64,000 nt of DNA, taken from Brucella pseudintermedia (lineage in GTDB: Bacteria; Pseudomonadota; Alphaproteobacteria; Rhizobiales; Rhizobiaceae). Where the stretch lies: assembly GCF_042697365.1 (NCBI RefSeq), contig NZ_CP137604.1. One strand, given 5' to 3'. Positions 50,488 to 59,240 of the stretch are shown piece after piece; the stretch's first letter is position 1; every line of letters begins with the position of its first letter. Position numbers and translations under genes: made by a program. Under the pieces are notes generated by a model that made no database searches, was not told the DNA's origin, and was given only the letters and a program-made list of their open reading frames with translations.

Positions 50488-51177
50488 TTGCGTATCCTGA
50501 TCGTTGAAGACGACAAGGACCTGAACCGGCAGCTTGCGGAAGCGATGGTCGCCGCCGGTTATGTGGTCGACCGCGCTTATGACGGCGAAGAAGGCCATCA
50601 TCTGGGCGATACCGAGCCTTACGATGCGGTGGTACTTGATATCGGCCTGCCGCGCATGGACGGCATCAGTGTTGTGGAACGCTGGCGGCGCAGCGGCCGC
50701 ACCATGCCCGTTCTTATGCTCACCGCCCGTGATCGCTGGAGCGACAAGGTTGCCGGCATTGACGCGGGCGCCGATGATTATGTTGCCAAGCCTTTCCATA
50801 TCGAGGAAGTGCTGGCGCGGCTGCGTGCGCTGATCCGCCGTGCGGCTGGCCATGCATCGTCCGAACTTGTCTGCGGGCCGCTCTATCTCGATACGAAAAC
50901 ATCGAAAGCCAGCATCAATGGCGTCCCGCTCAAGCTGACCTCGCACGAATACCGGCTTTTGTCCTATCTGATGCACCACATGGACGAGGTGGTGTCGCGC
51001 ACCGAACTGGTGGAGCACCTTTACGATCAGGATTTTGACCGCGATTCCAACACGATCGAAGTCTTTGTCGGTCGCCTGCGCAAGAAGATGGGCGTGGACC
51101 TGATCGAGACCGTGCGCGGCATGGGCTACCGCATCCGTTCGGAAGGCGGGGGCGAAACGAAAGGCAACGACAGCTGA
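50488..51177 (+). CDS. feuP: Response regulator FeuP (OmpR family)
   Basis: A 229-residue transcription factor. The receiver domain has Asp51 in VVLDIGLPRMDG and Lys in VAKPF; the C-terminal winged helix has LTSHEYRLLSYLMHH and IEVFVGRLRKKMG ... ETVRGMGYRI. TTG is the start, with GAGGGGAGAA upstream. FeuP/FeuQ was first linked to iron uptake in Brucella and to cyclic glucan export in Sinorhizobium (established for homologues). The stop overlaps the presumed feuQ start. Confidence 0.9.
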   Translation: MRILIVEDDKDLNRQLAEAMVAAGYVVDRAYDGEEGHHLGDTEPYDAVVLDIGLPRMDGISVVERWRRSGRTMPVLMLTARDRWSDKVAGIDAGADDYVAKPFHIEEVLARLRALIRRAAGHASSELVCGPLYLDTKTSKASINGVPLKLTSHEYRLLSYLMHHMDEVVSRTELVEHLYDQDFDRDSNTIEVFVGRLRKKMGVDLIETVRGMGYRIRSEGGGETKGNDS

Positions 51178-52562
51178 AGCTTCTTCGCGTCTTTCCTCCG
51201 CTGCGTTCGCTCGCGGTCCGCGTCGTCACCCTCTCAACGATCTGGGTCATCGTCGCCCTTGTGGTGGTGGCGACCTTTATCGGCTCGCTATACGGCGAAG
51301 CGGCGCGCAGCAATTTTGAGCGGCTCCTGACCGCCCATCTGTTCAGCCTCGTCGGTGCCGTCAGCATTTCCGGTGACGGTACGCTGCAGGGGCGGCCCGA
51401 GCTTGGCGAATTGCGTTATTCCAGTCCGCTTTCCGGCTGGTACTGGTCTGTCGATCCCGTCACGCCAAATCTTACCGGAAAACTTCAGTCGCCTTCTCTC
51501 GTCGGACGTCTGGTGCCCGAAATGCCCGTCGCGCAGGCACCTTTCGACAGTTCCTTCATGCGCAGCTACACTTTGCCGGGACTGAACGGCGAGGAACTTT
51601 TCATCGTTGAAACGGAAGTGGTTCTGGATACCGCCAATCGCGTCGCGCGTTTTCGCGTCATGGGAAATCTCAGCGAAGTTCTCAAGGAAATATCCGATTT
51701 CAGAACCCGCCTCGCCATCTATCTGGCGATTTTCGGCATCGGCAGCATTCTTATCAACGCCGCCGTGATCCTGTTCGGTCTGCGCCCGCTCGACAAGGTG
51801 CGTCAGTCGCTGGCCGACATTCGCGAGGGGCGCTCCTCAAAGCTCGATGCGTCGCTGCCCGTCGAGATTGCGCCGCTCGCCACAGAAATGAATGCGCTGA
51901 TCGAAAACAACCGCCGCATCATGGAGCGGTCGCGAACGCAGGTCGGCAATCTCGCCCATTCTCTCAAGACACCACTTTCGGTGCTGGTCAATGAAGCGCG
52001 AAGCATGGGTGGCGAACATGGGCGCATTGTCCAGGAACAAAGCGAAGCGATGCAGGTGCAAATCCAGCATTATCTGCAACGCGCGCGCATTGCCGCGCAG
52101 CGCGACAGCGTTGTGTTTCGCACGCCCGTAACGCCCGTTCTGGAGCGTATGCAGCGGGTGACGGCCAAACTCAATCCGGCTTTCAGCGTTACTTTCCGAA
52201 ATGATTTGCCGGATGCGGTTTTCGCGGGGGAGCGCGAGGATCTGGAAGAAATCGTCGGCAACCTGCTGGAGAATGCCGGTAAATGGGGCCGCAAACGCAT
52301 CAATATCAGGCTCGCTCCTGTTACCGGCGAGCAACGCCAGTTCGAAATTCTGATAGAAGACGACGGGCCGGGGCTGGCGTCGGACAAGATCGAGGCGGCG
52401 CTGAAACGCGGCAGTCGCGTCGATGAAACGAAACCCGGAACCGGGCTGGGGCTGGCAATCGTACAAGACACCGTGCGCGAATATGGCGGAAGCTTGAATC
52501 TGGGCAAGAGTTCGTTCGGTGGACTGGAAGTCCGGGTCGTGTTGCCCCTGACGGAAGATTGA
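51174..52562 (+). CDS. feuQ: Sensor histidine kinase FeuQ
   Basis: About 462 residues. Family sequence begins at LKLLRVFPPLRSLAVRVVTLSTIWVIVALVVVA (two parts: a basic lead and the first membrane segment), before the first GTG at 51261. The only near-usual codon there is CTG at 51174, overlapping the feuP stop as CTGA. A second membrane segment is near residue 190 (LAIYLAIFGIGSILINAAVILFG). The phospho-His lies in GNLAHSLKTPLSVL near 260, and the ATPase motifs are NLLENAGKWG, DDGPGL and GTGLGLAIVQD. Start uncertain. Confidence 0.87.
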   Translation: MKLLRVFPPLRSLAVRVVTLSTIWVIVALVVVATFIGSLYGEAARSNFERLLTAHLFSLVGAVSISGDGTLQGRPELGELRYSSPLSGWYWSVDPVTPNLTGKLQSPSLVGRLVPEMPVAQAPFDSSFMRSYTLPGLNGEELFIVETEVVLDTANRVARFRVMGNLSEVLKEISDFRTRLAIYLAIFGIGSILINAAVILFGLRPLDKVRQSLADIREGRSSKLDASLPVEIAPLATEMNALIENNRRIMERSRTQVGNLAHSLKTPLSVLVNEARSMGGEHGRIVQEQSEAMQVQIQHYLQRARIAAQRDSVVFRTPVTPVLERMQRVTAKLNPAFSVTFRNDLPDAVFAGEREDLEEIVGNLLENAGKWGRKRINIRLAPVTGEQRQFEILIEDDGPGLASDKIEAALKRGSRVDETKPGTGLGLAIVQDTVREYGGSLNLGKSSFGGLEVRVVLPLTED

Positions 52563-52656
52563 CGGTTGTTTTTGGCTGAAAGCGAACTAGAAGATAAATT
52601 GAAAAGTCACATGCCGTTATAGTGTGCATGCTAATTGTTTATGAAGGCTGGTTGTT

Positions 52657-53112
52657 ATGGTGATGGTATCCAGGTTGTCTCACCCGGTTTCAGTTGCTTC
52701 GACGATGTTTGCCGTGGCGCTTGCTTTGTCAGCTTGCGGCACGACCAGCGGCAAGGGGATCGGTCTTGGCTCGCTGGGCGGCGGCTCGGCGGCGCAGAAG
52801 CCCGAAACCAGCCTGTTGACGCCGCTCGGCAATGGTCTTCTCGGCGGCTCTGCAAATCAACTGAATGCAGCCGACCGCAAGAAGGCGCTGGAGGCGGAAT
52901 ATCGTGCGCTTGAATATTCGCCAGCCGGAAAGGTTGTTTCCTGGAGCGGCAGCGGATCGAATTCCGGGGATGTGACGGCTGCGCAGCCTTATCAGGTCGG
53001 CTCCCAGAATTGCCGTCAGTATTCGCATAGCTTTACTGTCGGCGGGTCGCAGCAGACTGCGCGCGGAACGGCATGTCGCAATCCGGACGGCAGTTGGACC
53101 CCATTGACCTGA
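52657..53112 (+). CDS. Lipoprotein, surface-antigen-like
   Basis: A 151-residue protein with a lipobox (FAVALALSACGTT), so Cys27 would carry lipid. The glycine/serine-rich region GLGSLGGGSAAQKPETSLL is followed by the LNAADRKKALEAEYRALEYSPAGKVVSW motif and a C-terminal RQYSHSFTVGGSQQTARGTACRNPDGSW, typical of outer-membrane 17-kDa surface antigen-like proteins of alphaproteobacteria. It lies between feuQ and the ccm genes but is probably transcribed alone. Confidence 0.85.
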   Translation: MVMVSRLSHPVSVASTMFAVALALSACGTTSGKGIGLGSLGGGSAAQKPETSLLTPLGNGLLGGSANQLNAADRKKALEAEYRALEYSPAGKVVSWSGSGSNSGDVTAAQPYQVGSQNCRQYSHSFTVGGSQQTARGTACRNPDGSWTPLT

Positions 53113-53206
53113 TTCCTCAACCTTACCTTTGCGGCGAATTGCCCTAGGTGGCAACTTACTGCAGGTAGTGGTTGGTTTTTCCCTTGGCTGCGCTTAAGTC
53201 GTAGCC

Positions 53207-54349
53207 ATGGGATTCTGGCTTATTGCAGCACTATTGACACTGGCAGCCACTCTGGCTGTTTTGTTGCCTCTCACGCGGCGCAAACAGGCATTTCTGCCTG
53301 CGGAAAAAAACGATCTTGAGGTCTATCGGGATCAGTTGCGCGAAGTCGAAGCTGACGCAGCAAGAGGCATGATCGATCCGCAGAGCGCCGAGCAGGCCCG
53401 CATCGAAATTTCACGTCGCATTTTGAATGCCGAAAAGTCAGGCAAGGAGGCGGTGGAAGCTGCCGGCAAGGCGGCGCCAGGCCGTTTGCTGGCCTTTATG
53501 GCCGTACTCGCCGTTCCATTGATCGCCTGGGGCATCTATCCGCTATTCGGCAAGCCGGACATGCCGTCCATGCCGCTCGCCGAGCGGCTTTCAGCGAGCG
53601 CGGATCGTGGCTCTGTCGATGAGCTGGTGGCGCGCGCCGAAGCGCATCTGGCGCAGAATCCCGACGATGTGCGCGGATGGGATGTGCTGGCGCCGATTTA
53701 CCTGCGGCTCGGCCGCGCTGCGGATGCCGTCAATGCCTATCGCAGTTCCATTCGTATCGCGGGCGAGAATTTCCCGCGCGTTCTGGGGCTGGGTGAAGCA
53801 CTTGCAACCGCTTCCGGCGGCACCGTCACCGCCGAGGCCGAAGGCTTTTTCAAGAAAGCTGCCGATCTCGAACCGAATGACGTGCGCCCGCAATTCTATC
53901 TCGCACAAGGCGAGATGCAGGACGGTCGCATGGATTTGGCGGTCAATCGCCTGCAGGCTTTCCTTGACAAAGCGCCTGCCGATGCGCCGTGGCGCGGCCA
54001 GATCGAACAGGCTATCGCCCGGCTTCGCGATCCCGCAGCCGGTCAGCAGCAGCCGAAAGGTCCGACGGCTGACGACGTTGATGCCGCTTCGACGCTCAGC
54101 CCCGAAGACCGCCAGGCGATGATCGAAGGCATGGTCCAACGTCTTGATGAAAGTCTTCGCCAGAACAGTGGTGATGTCGAAGGCTGGAAGCGCCTTGTGC
54201 GCTCCTATATGATCCTCAACCGCCGCGATGCAGCGCTTGACGCTCTCAGTCGCGGAATGACAGCCCTCGAAGGCGAGAGCCGGACGAACCTTGAGAGTTT
54301 CGCAGCCGGCCTTGGACTAGAGCTAAAGGCAGGAAACGCACAAAAATGA
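53207..54349 (+). CDS. ccmI: Cytochrome c biogenesis protein CcmI (CycH)
   Basis: Holds apocytochrome c for heme ligation in the periplasm. The 380-residue protein has two membrane segments (FWLIAALLTLAATLAVLLPLT at the N-terminus and LLAFMAVLAVPLIAWGIYPLFG near residues 92-113). The cytoplasmic leucine-zipper-like loop EVYRDQLREVEADAARG lies between them. A periplasmic TPR array follows (DELVARAEAHLAQNPDDVRGWDVLAPIYLRLGRAADAVNAYR). It is first in ccmI-ccmE-ccmF-ccmH, overlapping ccmE by 4 bases. Confidence 0.93.
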   Translation: MGFWLIAALLTLAATLAVLLPLTRRKQAFLPAEKNDLEVYRDQLREVEADAARGMIDPQSAEQARIEISRRILNAEKSGKEAVEAAGKAAPGRLLAFMAVLAVPLIAWGIYPLFGKPDMPSMPLAERLSASADRGSVDELVARAEAHLAQNPDDVRGWDVLAPIYLRLGRAADAVNAYRSSIRIAGENFPRVLGLGEALATASGGTVTAEAEGFFKKAADLEPNDVRPQFYLAQGEMQDGRMDLAVNRLQAFLDKAPADAPWRGQIEQAIARLRDPAAGQQQPKGPTADDVDAASTLSPEDRQAMIEGMVQRLDESLRQNSGDVEGWKRLVRSYMILNRRDAALDALSRGMTALEGESRTNLESFAAGLGLELKAGNAQK

Positions 54350-54843
54350 GCGCGACCGCAGACGATAACGCAGGCAAAACTAAACCAGCGGCTCATTTTG
54401 GCCGCACCGTAAGCCAGAGAAAGCGCAAGCGCCTGTTTCTGATCGGCGGTGCGCTGGCTGTTCTGGCAGCGGCGGTCGGGCTGATGCTGATGGCCTTCAG
54501 TCAGGATATCCGCTTCTTCCGCACACCTGCCGACCTGACGGAACAGGATATGGCCTCCGGCTCCCGATTCCGTCTCGGCGGTCTCGTGGAGGAAGGGTCC
54601 GTGAGCCGCGAGGGCAGCGAACTGCGTTTCACTGTGACCGATACGATCAAGACCGTGAAGGTCGTTTTCGAGGGCATTCCGCCTGATCTCTTCCGCGAAG
54701 GGCAGGGCGTCGTCGCCGAAGGGCGTTTCGGAGATGGCGGGGTTTTCCGCGCCGACAACGTGCTGGCGAAACACGATGAGAATTACATCCCCAAGGACCT
54801 TGCCGACAGCCTGAAGGAAAAGGGCGTCTGGGAAGGCAAGTAA
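54346..54843 (+). CDS. ccmE: Heme chaperone CcmE (CycJ)
   Basis: Carries heme covalently to the CcmFH ligase. The 165-residue protein has a cytoplasmic start, one membrane anchor (LFLIGGALAVLAAAVGLMLMAF) and an OB-fold domain. The heme-binding His (about residue 143) is in LAKHDENYIPKD, the canonical HDENY motif. The start overlaps the ccmI stop (ATGA, 54346-54349). A palindromic repeat lies between it and ccmF. Confidence 0.95.
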   Translation: MSATADDNAGKTKPAAHFGRTVSQRKRKRLFLIGGALAVLAAAVGLMLMAFSQDIRFFRTPADLTEQDMASGSRFRLGGLVEEGSVSREGSELRFTVTDTIKTVKVVFEGIPPDLFREGQGVVAEGRFGDGGVFRADNVLAKHDENYIPKDLADSLKEKGVWEGK

Positions 54844-54849
54844 CGGAAA

Positions 54850-54910
54850 GAGCATTTCCGGCAAAAGCGTGAAACGGTTTTGCGTTCGGAAATGCGTAAA
54901 AACAAATGAT
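54850..54910. repeat. Dispersed palindromic repeat, copy 6, inside the ccm operon
   Basis: GAGCATTTCCGGCAAAAGCG has the family opening. Outer arms GCATTTCCG (54852-54860) and CGGAAATGC (54887-54895) are perfect, with inner arms GCAAAA and TTTTGC. It fills most of the 118-base gap between ccmE and ccmF, the only real gap in an otherwise overlapping or tightly packed operon. Confidence 0.83.
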
Positions 54911-54961
54911 TGGCGCATCCAAACCGGCGATGTCCGGTTACGTGCCTGATGGAGACTGCAA

Positions 54962-56953
54962 ATGAGCGTCGAGATCGGCCATTTTGCTCTGGTTCTGGCA
55001 CTGGCACTGTCGATTGTCCAATCGATCGTGCCGGTGGTCGGCGCGCATCGCCGTGATACACAGCTGATGGCAGTCGCCGTGCCGACGGCAATTGCGGTCT
55101 TCGCGCTGATCTGCCTTGCATCGGCGGTGCTTGTCCATGCCTATGTGGTGTCGGATTTCTCGGTCCTGAATGTGGTCGAAAACTCGCACTCGCAAAAGCC
55201 GCTCCTCTACAAGATCACCGGCGTCTGGGGCAATCACGAAGGCTCCATGCTGCTTTGGGTGTTCATTCTCACCTTCTTCAGCGCACTGGTGGCGGTCTTT
55301 TCCGGCAATCTGCCTGAAACGTTGCGCGCCAATGTGCTTGCGGTGCAGGGGTGGATCGGTGTTGCCTTTCTGGCATTCATTATCTTCACCTCGAATCCGT
55401 TCACCCGCATTTTTCCGGCCCCGATGGAGGGCGGCGACCTCAATCCGATCCTTCAGGATATCGGTCTCGCGATCCACCCGCCCCTGCTTTATCTCGGCTA
55501 TGTCGGTTTTTCGGTCTGCTTCTCCTTTGCAGTGGCGGCGTTGATCGAAGGGCGTCTCGATGCTGCATGGGCGCGCTGGGTGCGTCCGTGGGCGCTTGTC
55601 GCATGGATGTTCCTGACCGGCGGCATCGCCATGGGCTCCTACTGGGCCTATTACGAGCTTGGCTGGGGCGGCTGGTGGTTCTGGGACCCGGTTGAAAACG
55701 CATCCTTCATGCCGTGGCTGGTCGGCACCGCGCTGCTCCATTCCGCCCTCGTGATGGAAAAGCGCTCGGCGCTGAAAATCTGGACCGTATTGCTTGCGAT
55801 CCTCACCTTTTCGCTGTCGTTGCTTGGCACCTTCCTCGTCCGCTCCGGCGTTCTGACCTCGGTTCACAGCTTCGCCACCGATCCGGGACGCGGCCTCTTC
55901 ATTCTGGCAATTCTTGCGATCTTCATTGGCGGGTCGCTGTCACTCTTCGCGCTCCGGGTGCAGAGCCTGACGGCAGGCGGCATCTTCCATCCGATTTCGC
56001 GTGAAGGCGCGCTCGTCTTCAACAATCTGTTCCTGACGACTGCGGCTGCGACCGTGCTGATCGGCACGCTTTACCCGCTGCTGCTGGAAGTGATGACCGG
56101 CGACAAGATTTCCGTTGGCGCGCCGTTCTTCAACATGACGTTCGGCCCGCTGATGATCCCGCTTCTTTTTGCGGTTCCCTTCGGCCCGCTGCTCGCCTGG
56201 AAGCGCGGCGATCTTTACGGCGTGTCACAGCGTCTGATGGCGGCTTTCGCTCTCTCCCTTGTGGCCGCGGCAATCGTCCTGTGGAGCACATCGGCGAAAT
56301 CGGTTCTCGCCGCCTGCGGCATCGGGCTTGCGGCATGGCTGATTTTCGGCAGCCTGACGGATCTCGTTCTCAAGGCTGGTATCGGCAAGGTCTCCGCAAG
56401 CAAGGCGTTGGCGCGCTTCAAGGGTTTGCCGCGCTCAGTCTTCGGCACGGCACTTGCCCATATCGGACTTGGCGTGACACTGCTCGGCATTGTGAGCGTG
56501 ACGACGTTTGGTACGGAGAATGTGCTGATCATGCGTCCGGGTGACACAGCCAAGGTGCAGGATTATACGCTGCGCTTTGAAGGCCTGCGCCCGCTGACTG
56601 GCTCCAATTTCACCGAAAATCGCGGCACGTTCACGCTGCTCGATTCCAGCTCGCGCAGCCTTGGACAGATCGAACCGTCCAAGCGTTTCTTCCCGGCGCG
56701 CCAGATGCCCACGACTGAATCGGGCATCAAGACACTGTGGTTCAGCCAGGTCTATGTTGCGCTTGGCGATGAACCGGGCGATGGTTCGGTCGTGGTGCGC
56801 ATATGGTGGAAGCCGGATGTGACGCTCATCTGGTATGGCGCGCTTGTCATGATGGCGGGTGCGCTGTTCTCCCTGGCGGATCGTCGTCTCCGGGTCGGCG
56901 CGCCATCGCGCAGCCGCAAATCGGCTCGACCAGAAGCGGAGGCCGCAGCATGA
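54962..56953 (+). CDS. ccmF: Cytochrome c heme lyase subunit CcmF (CycK)
   Basis: A 663-residue membrane protein with 14-15 hydrophobic segments that, with CcmH and CcmI, ligates heme to apocytochromes. The tryptophan-rich WWD motif GWGGWWFWDPVENASFMPWL is near residue 235. Conserved histidines occur in HEGSMLLWV, AIHPPLLYLGY, SVHSFATDPGRG and further on. The ATG follows GATGGAGACTGCAA. It ends in an ATGA overlap with ccmH. It is the ligase that would equip the two cytochromes c found earlier in the window. Confidence 0.95.
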   Translation: MSVEIGHFALVLALALSIVQSIVPVVGAHRRDTQLMAVAVPTAIAVFALICLASAVLVHAYVVSDFSVLNVVENSHSQKPLLYKITGVWGNHEGSMLLWVFILTFFSALVAVFSGNLPETLRANVLAVQGWIGVAFLAFIIFTSNPFTRIFPAPMEGGDLNPILQDIGLAIHPPLLYLGYVGFSVCFSFAVAALIEGRLDAAWARWVRPWALVAWMFLTGGIAMGSYWAYYELGWGGWWFWDPVENASFMPWLVGTALLHSALVMEKRSALKIWTVLLAILTFSLSLLGTFLVRSGVLTSVHSFATDPGRGLFILAILAIFIGGSLSLFALRVQSLTAGGIFHPISREGALVFNNLFLTTAAATVLIGTLYPLLLEVMTGDKISVGAPFFNMTFGPLMIPLLFAVPFGPLLAWKRGDLYGVSQRLMAAFALSLVAAAIVLWSTSAKSVLAACGIGLAAWLIFGSLTDLVLKAGIGKVSASKALARFKGLPRSVFGTALAHIGLGVTLLGIVSVTTFGTENVLIMRPGDTAKVQDYTLRFEGLRPLTGSNFTENRGTFTLLDSSSRSLGQIEPSKRFFPARQMPTTESGIKTLWFSQVYVALGDEPGDGSVVVRIWWKPDVTLIWYGALVMMAGALFSLADRRLRVGAPSRSRKSARPEAEAAA

Positions 56954-57426
56954 AAAAGCGGTCGGCATTTGCAGCACTTCTGCTTGGCACCGCTCTGGCT
57001 TTTCAGGGGACTGCGGCGCTCGCGGTCAATCCGGATGAAATCCTGTCCGATCCGGTGCTTGAAAAGCGCGCCCGTGCCATCTCCGGCGAATTGCGCTGCA
57101 TGGTGTGCCAGAACGAATCCATTGACGATTCCAATGCCGAGCTCGCCCGCGATCTGCGTATTCTTGTCCGTGACCGGCTGAAGGAAGGCGATAGTGACGA
57201 ACAGGTGATGGACTTTATCGTCGACCGTTACGGAGAGTTCGTGCTTTTGAAGCCGCGTCTTAGTGCGCGTACCGTTGTGCTGTGGGGATTTCCTGTCGCC
57301 ATATTGCTGATCGGTGCTGTAGCGCTGGTTTTTGCCTTTCGCGGCCGCAAGCGGGTCGGGGAGGCGCCAAAGCCGCTTACGGAAAGCGAAAAGGCTGAAC
57401 TTTCGCGCCTGCTGGACGGCAAATAG
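56950..57426 (+). CDS. ccmH: Cytochrome c maturation protein CcmH (CycL)
   Basis: A 158-residue membrane-anchored thiol oxidoreductase that reduces apocytochrome cysteines. It has a signal peptide (MKKRSAFAALLLGTALAFQGTAALA), the active-site motif LRCMVCQNESI near residue 48, LVRDRLKEGDSDEQVMDFIVDRYGEFVLLKP and a membrane segment near residue 107. The ATG overlaps the ccmF stop (56950-56953). The frame is open upstream, but that stretch is ccmF coding. Confidence 0.94.
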   Translation: MKKRSAFAALLLGTALAFQGTAALAVNPDEILSDPVLEKRARAISGELRCMVCQNESIDDSNAELARDLRILVRDRLKEGDSDEQVMDFIVDRYGEFVLLKPRLSARTVVLWGFPVAILLIGAVALVFAFRGRKRVGEAPKPLTESEKAELSRLLDGK

Positions 57427-57490
57427 GCACTGGTCGCCTGCGCTTGTTATTCGTAACCTTACGAAACTTTCATGTGGTGGAAACGGAGCG

Positions 57491-57514
57491 GTAAGGTAGC
57501 CCTCACTATCTTAC
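57491..57514. promoter_or_regulatory. Inverted repeat upstream of degP, possible regulator site
   Basis: GTAAGGTAG (57491-57499) and CTATCTTAC (57506-57514) form a 9-bp dyad with one mismatch, about 80 bases before the degP start codon. It may bind the response regulator encoded after degP, or another stress regulator. Only symmetry and position support this. Confidence 0.45.
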
Positions 57515-57593
57515 GCTCTATAAAGGTTTCACAGGTCCACGTTTCCTGAATGATCAGGGCCGCGGCCGGATTACTGCTCGTAAGGAGAAATAG

Positions 57594-59150
57594 ATGTCCA
57601 GAGCCAGGATTTCCAACTATCGCAAGGGCGTTGCCGCGATTGCATTGTCGGCCGTTCTCGCCGGTGGATTTGTCGCGACCGGTCCCATCGGCGCGCTCAA
57701 TGACGCCCGTGCAGATGCCGTGCAGGTAACGCCGCCACCGCAGGCTGCGGGTTTTGCCGATCTCGTTGAAAAGGTTCGTCCGGCTGTCGTCAGCGTCCGT
57801 GTCAAGAAGGACGTGCAGCAAACCGCCGACCGTGGTGGCGGCCAGTTCTTCGGTCCTCCCGGTTTCGATCAGCTTCCGGACGATCATCCACTCAAGCGCT
57901 TCTTCCGCGATTTTGGCATGGAGCCGCGCGGCGATGCACGTCCCGACGCGCGCCCGGATCGCCGCGGCAAGCGCGGTCCCCGTCCGGGTCACGAACGCCC
58001 GGTTGCCCAGGGGTCAGGTTTCTTCATTTCTGAAGACGGCTATGTCGTAACCAACAATCACGTCGTTTCCGACGGCGATGCTTACAGCGTCGTGATGGAC
58101 GATGGCACCGAGCTCGATGCGAAGCTGATCGGCACCGATCCGCGCACCGATCTGGCTGTACTCAAGGTCAACGATCCGAAGAAGAAGTTCACCTATGTCG
58201 CATTCGGCGACGATAACAAGATTCGCGTCGGTGACTGGGTGGTGGCTGTGGGTAATCCGTTCGGTCTTGGCGGCACGGTGACTTCCGGCATCGTGTCGGC
58301 TCGTGGCCGCGATATCGGCGCCGGTCCGTACGATGACTTCATCCAGATCGACGCAGCCGTGAACAAGGGCAACTCCGGTGGTCCGGCCTTCAACCTGTCG
58401 GGTCAGGTCATCGGCATCAACACCGCCATCTTCTCGCCTTCGGGCGGCAGCGTGGGCATTGCGTTTGCAATTCCGGCCTCGACCGCAAAGCAGGTTGTTG
58501 ACCAGCTCATCAAGAAGGGCTCGGTGGAACGTGGCTGGATCGGCGTCCAGATACAGCCGGTGACGAAGGATATCGCCGCTTCGCTCGGCCTTGCCGAAGA
58601 GAAGGGCGCACTCGTCGCTTCGCCGCAGAAGGATGGCCCTGCTGCCAAGGCTGGCATCCAGTCCGGCGACGTGATCACGGCAGTCAATGGCGAAACCGTG
58701 CAGGATACGCGTGATCTGGCGCGCAAGGTCGCTGGCGTTGCTCCCGGTGAAAAGGCGGCACTCACCGTCTGGCGCAAGAACAAGGCCGAGGAAATCAATG
58801 TCACCATCGAAGCGATGCCGGGCGATCTCGGCAAGGCGACCAGCCCTTCGGACGATAACGGCGGCGGCGGCCAGAGCGAGACCCTCGACTCCTATGGCCT
58901 GACCGTGACGCCATCTGAAGACGGTAACGGCGTGGTGGTAACCGATGTCGATCCCGACAGCGATGCCTCCGACCGCGGTATCCGTTCTGGCGACATCATC
59001 GTCAGTGTCAACAACCAGACGGTGAAGAGCGCCAAGGACATCAACAACGCCATCAGCGAAGCCGAAAAGACGGGTCGCAAGGCAGTGCTGCTGCAATTGC
59101 AGAGCAACGACCAGAGCCGCTTCGTGGCCCTGCCGATCGATCAGGGATGA
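57594..59150 (+). CDS. degP: Periplasmic serine protease DegP/HtrA (Do family)
   Basis: Degrades misfolded envelope proteins. The 518-residue protein has a signal peptide ending about ALNDARA. A protease domain with the full triad follows: His156 in VTNNHVVSDGD, Asp186 in DPRTDLAVLKV, Ser261 in KGNSGGPAFNLSG. Two PDZ domains complete it (GWIGVQIQPVTKDIAASLGL; then SYGLTVTPSEDGNGVVVTDVDPDSDASDRGIRSGD over about residues 435-470). AAGGAG precedes the ATG. The linked two-component genes suggest control by envelope stress, as in rhizobia with the same gene order. Confidence 0.95.
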   Translation: MSRARISNYRKGVAAIALSAVLAGGFVATGPIGALNDARADAVQVTPPPQAAGFADLVEKVRPAVVSVRVKKDVQQTADRGGGQFFGPPGFDQLPDDHPLKRFFRDFGMEPRGDARPDARPDRRGKRGPRPGHERPVAQGSGFFISEDGYVVTNNHVVSDGDAYSVVMDDGTELDAKLIGTDPRTDLAVLKVNDPKKKFTYVAFGDDNKIRVGDWVVAVGNPFGLGGTVTSGIVSARGRDIGAGPYDDFIQIDAAVNKGNSGGPAFNLSGQVIGINTAIFSPSGGSVGIAFAIPASTAKQVVDQLIKKGSVERGWIGVQIQPVTKDIAASLGLAEEKGALVASPQKDGPAAKAGIQSGDVITAVNGETVQDTRDLARKVAGVAPGEKAALTVWRKNKAEEINVTIEAMPGDLGKATSPSDDNGGGGQSETLDSYGLTVTPSEDGNGVVVTDVDPDSDASDRGIRSGDIIVSVNNQTVKSAKDINNAISEAEKTGRKAVLLQLQSNDQSRFVALPIDQG

Positions 59151-59180
59151 TGATCGGCTGCTCAAGGCTCTGAGAAATTC

Positions 59181-59208
59181 GATGCCAGGCGGTGCACCGC
59201 CTGGCATC
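59181..59208 (+). terminator. 28-bp perfect palindrome after degP
   Basis: GATGCCAGGCGGTG followed directly by its exact reverse complement. The RNA would form a 12-bp stem with a 4-base loop about 30 bases after the degP stop. No T-run follows (GCCTTGTCC), so termination may be partial, leaving read-through into the response regulator gene 32 bases on. Confidence 0.6.
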
Positions 59209-59240
59209 GCCTTGTCCTCAAACACTATTATAGTAGCGCC

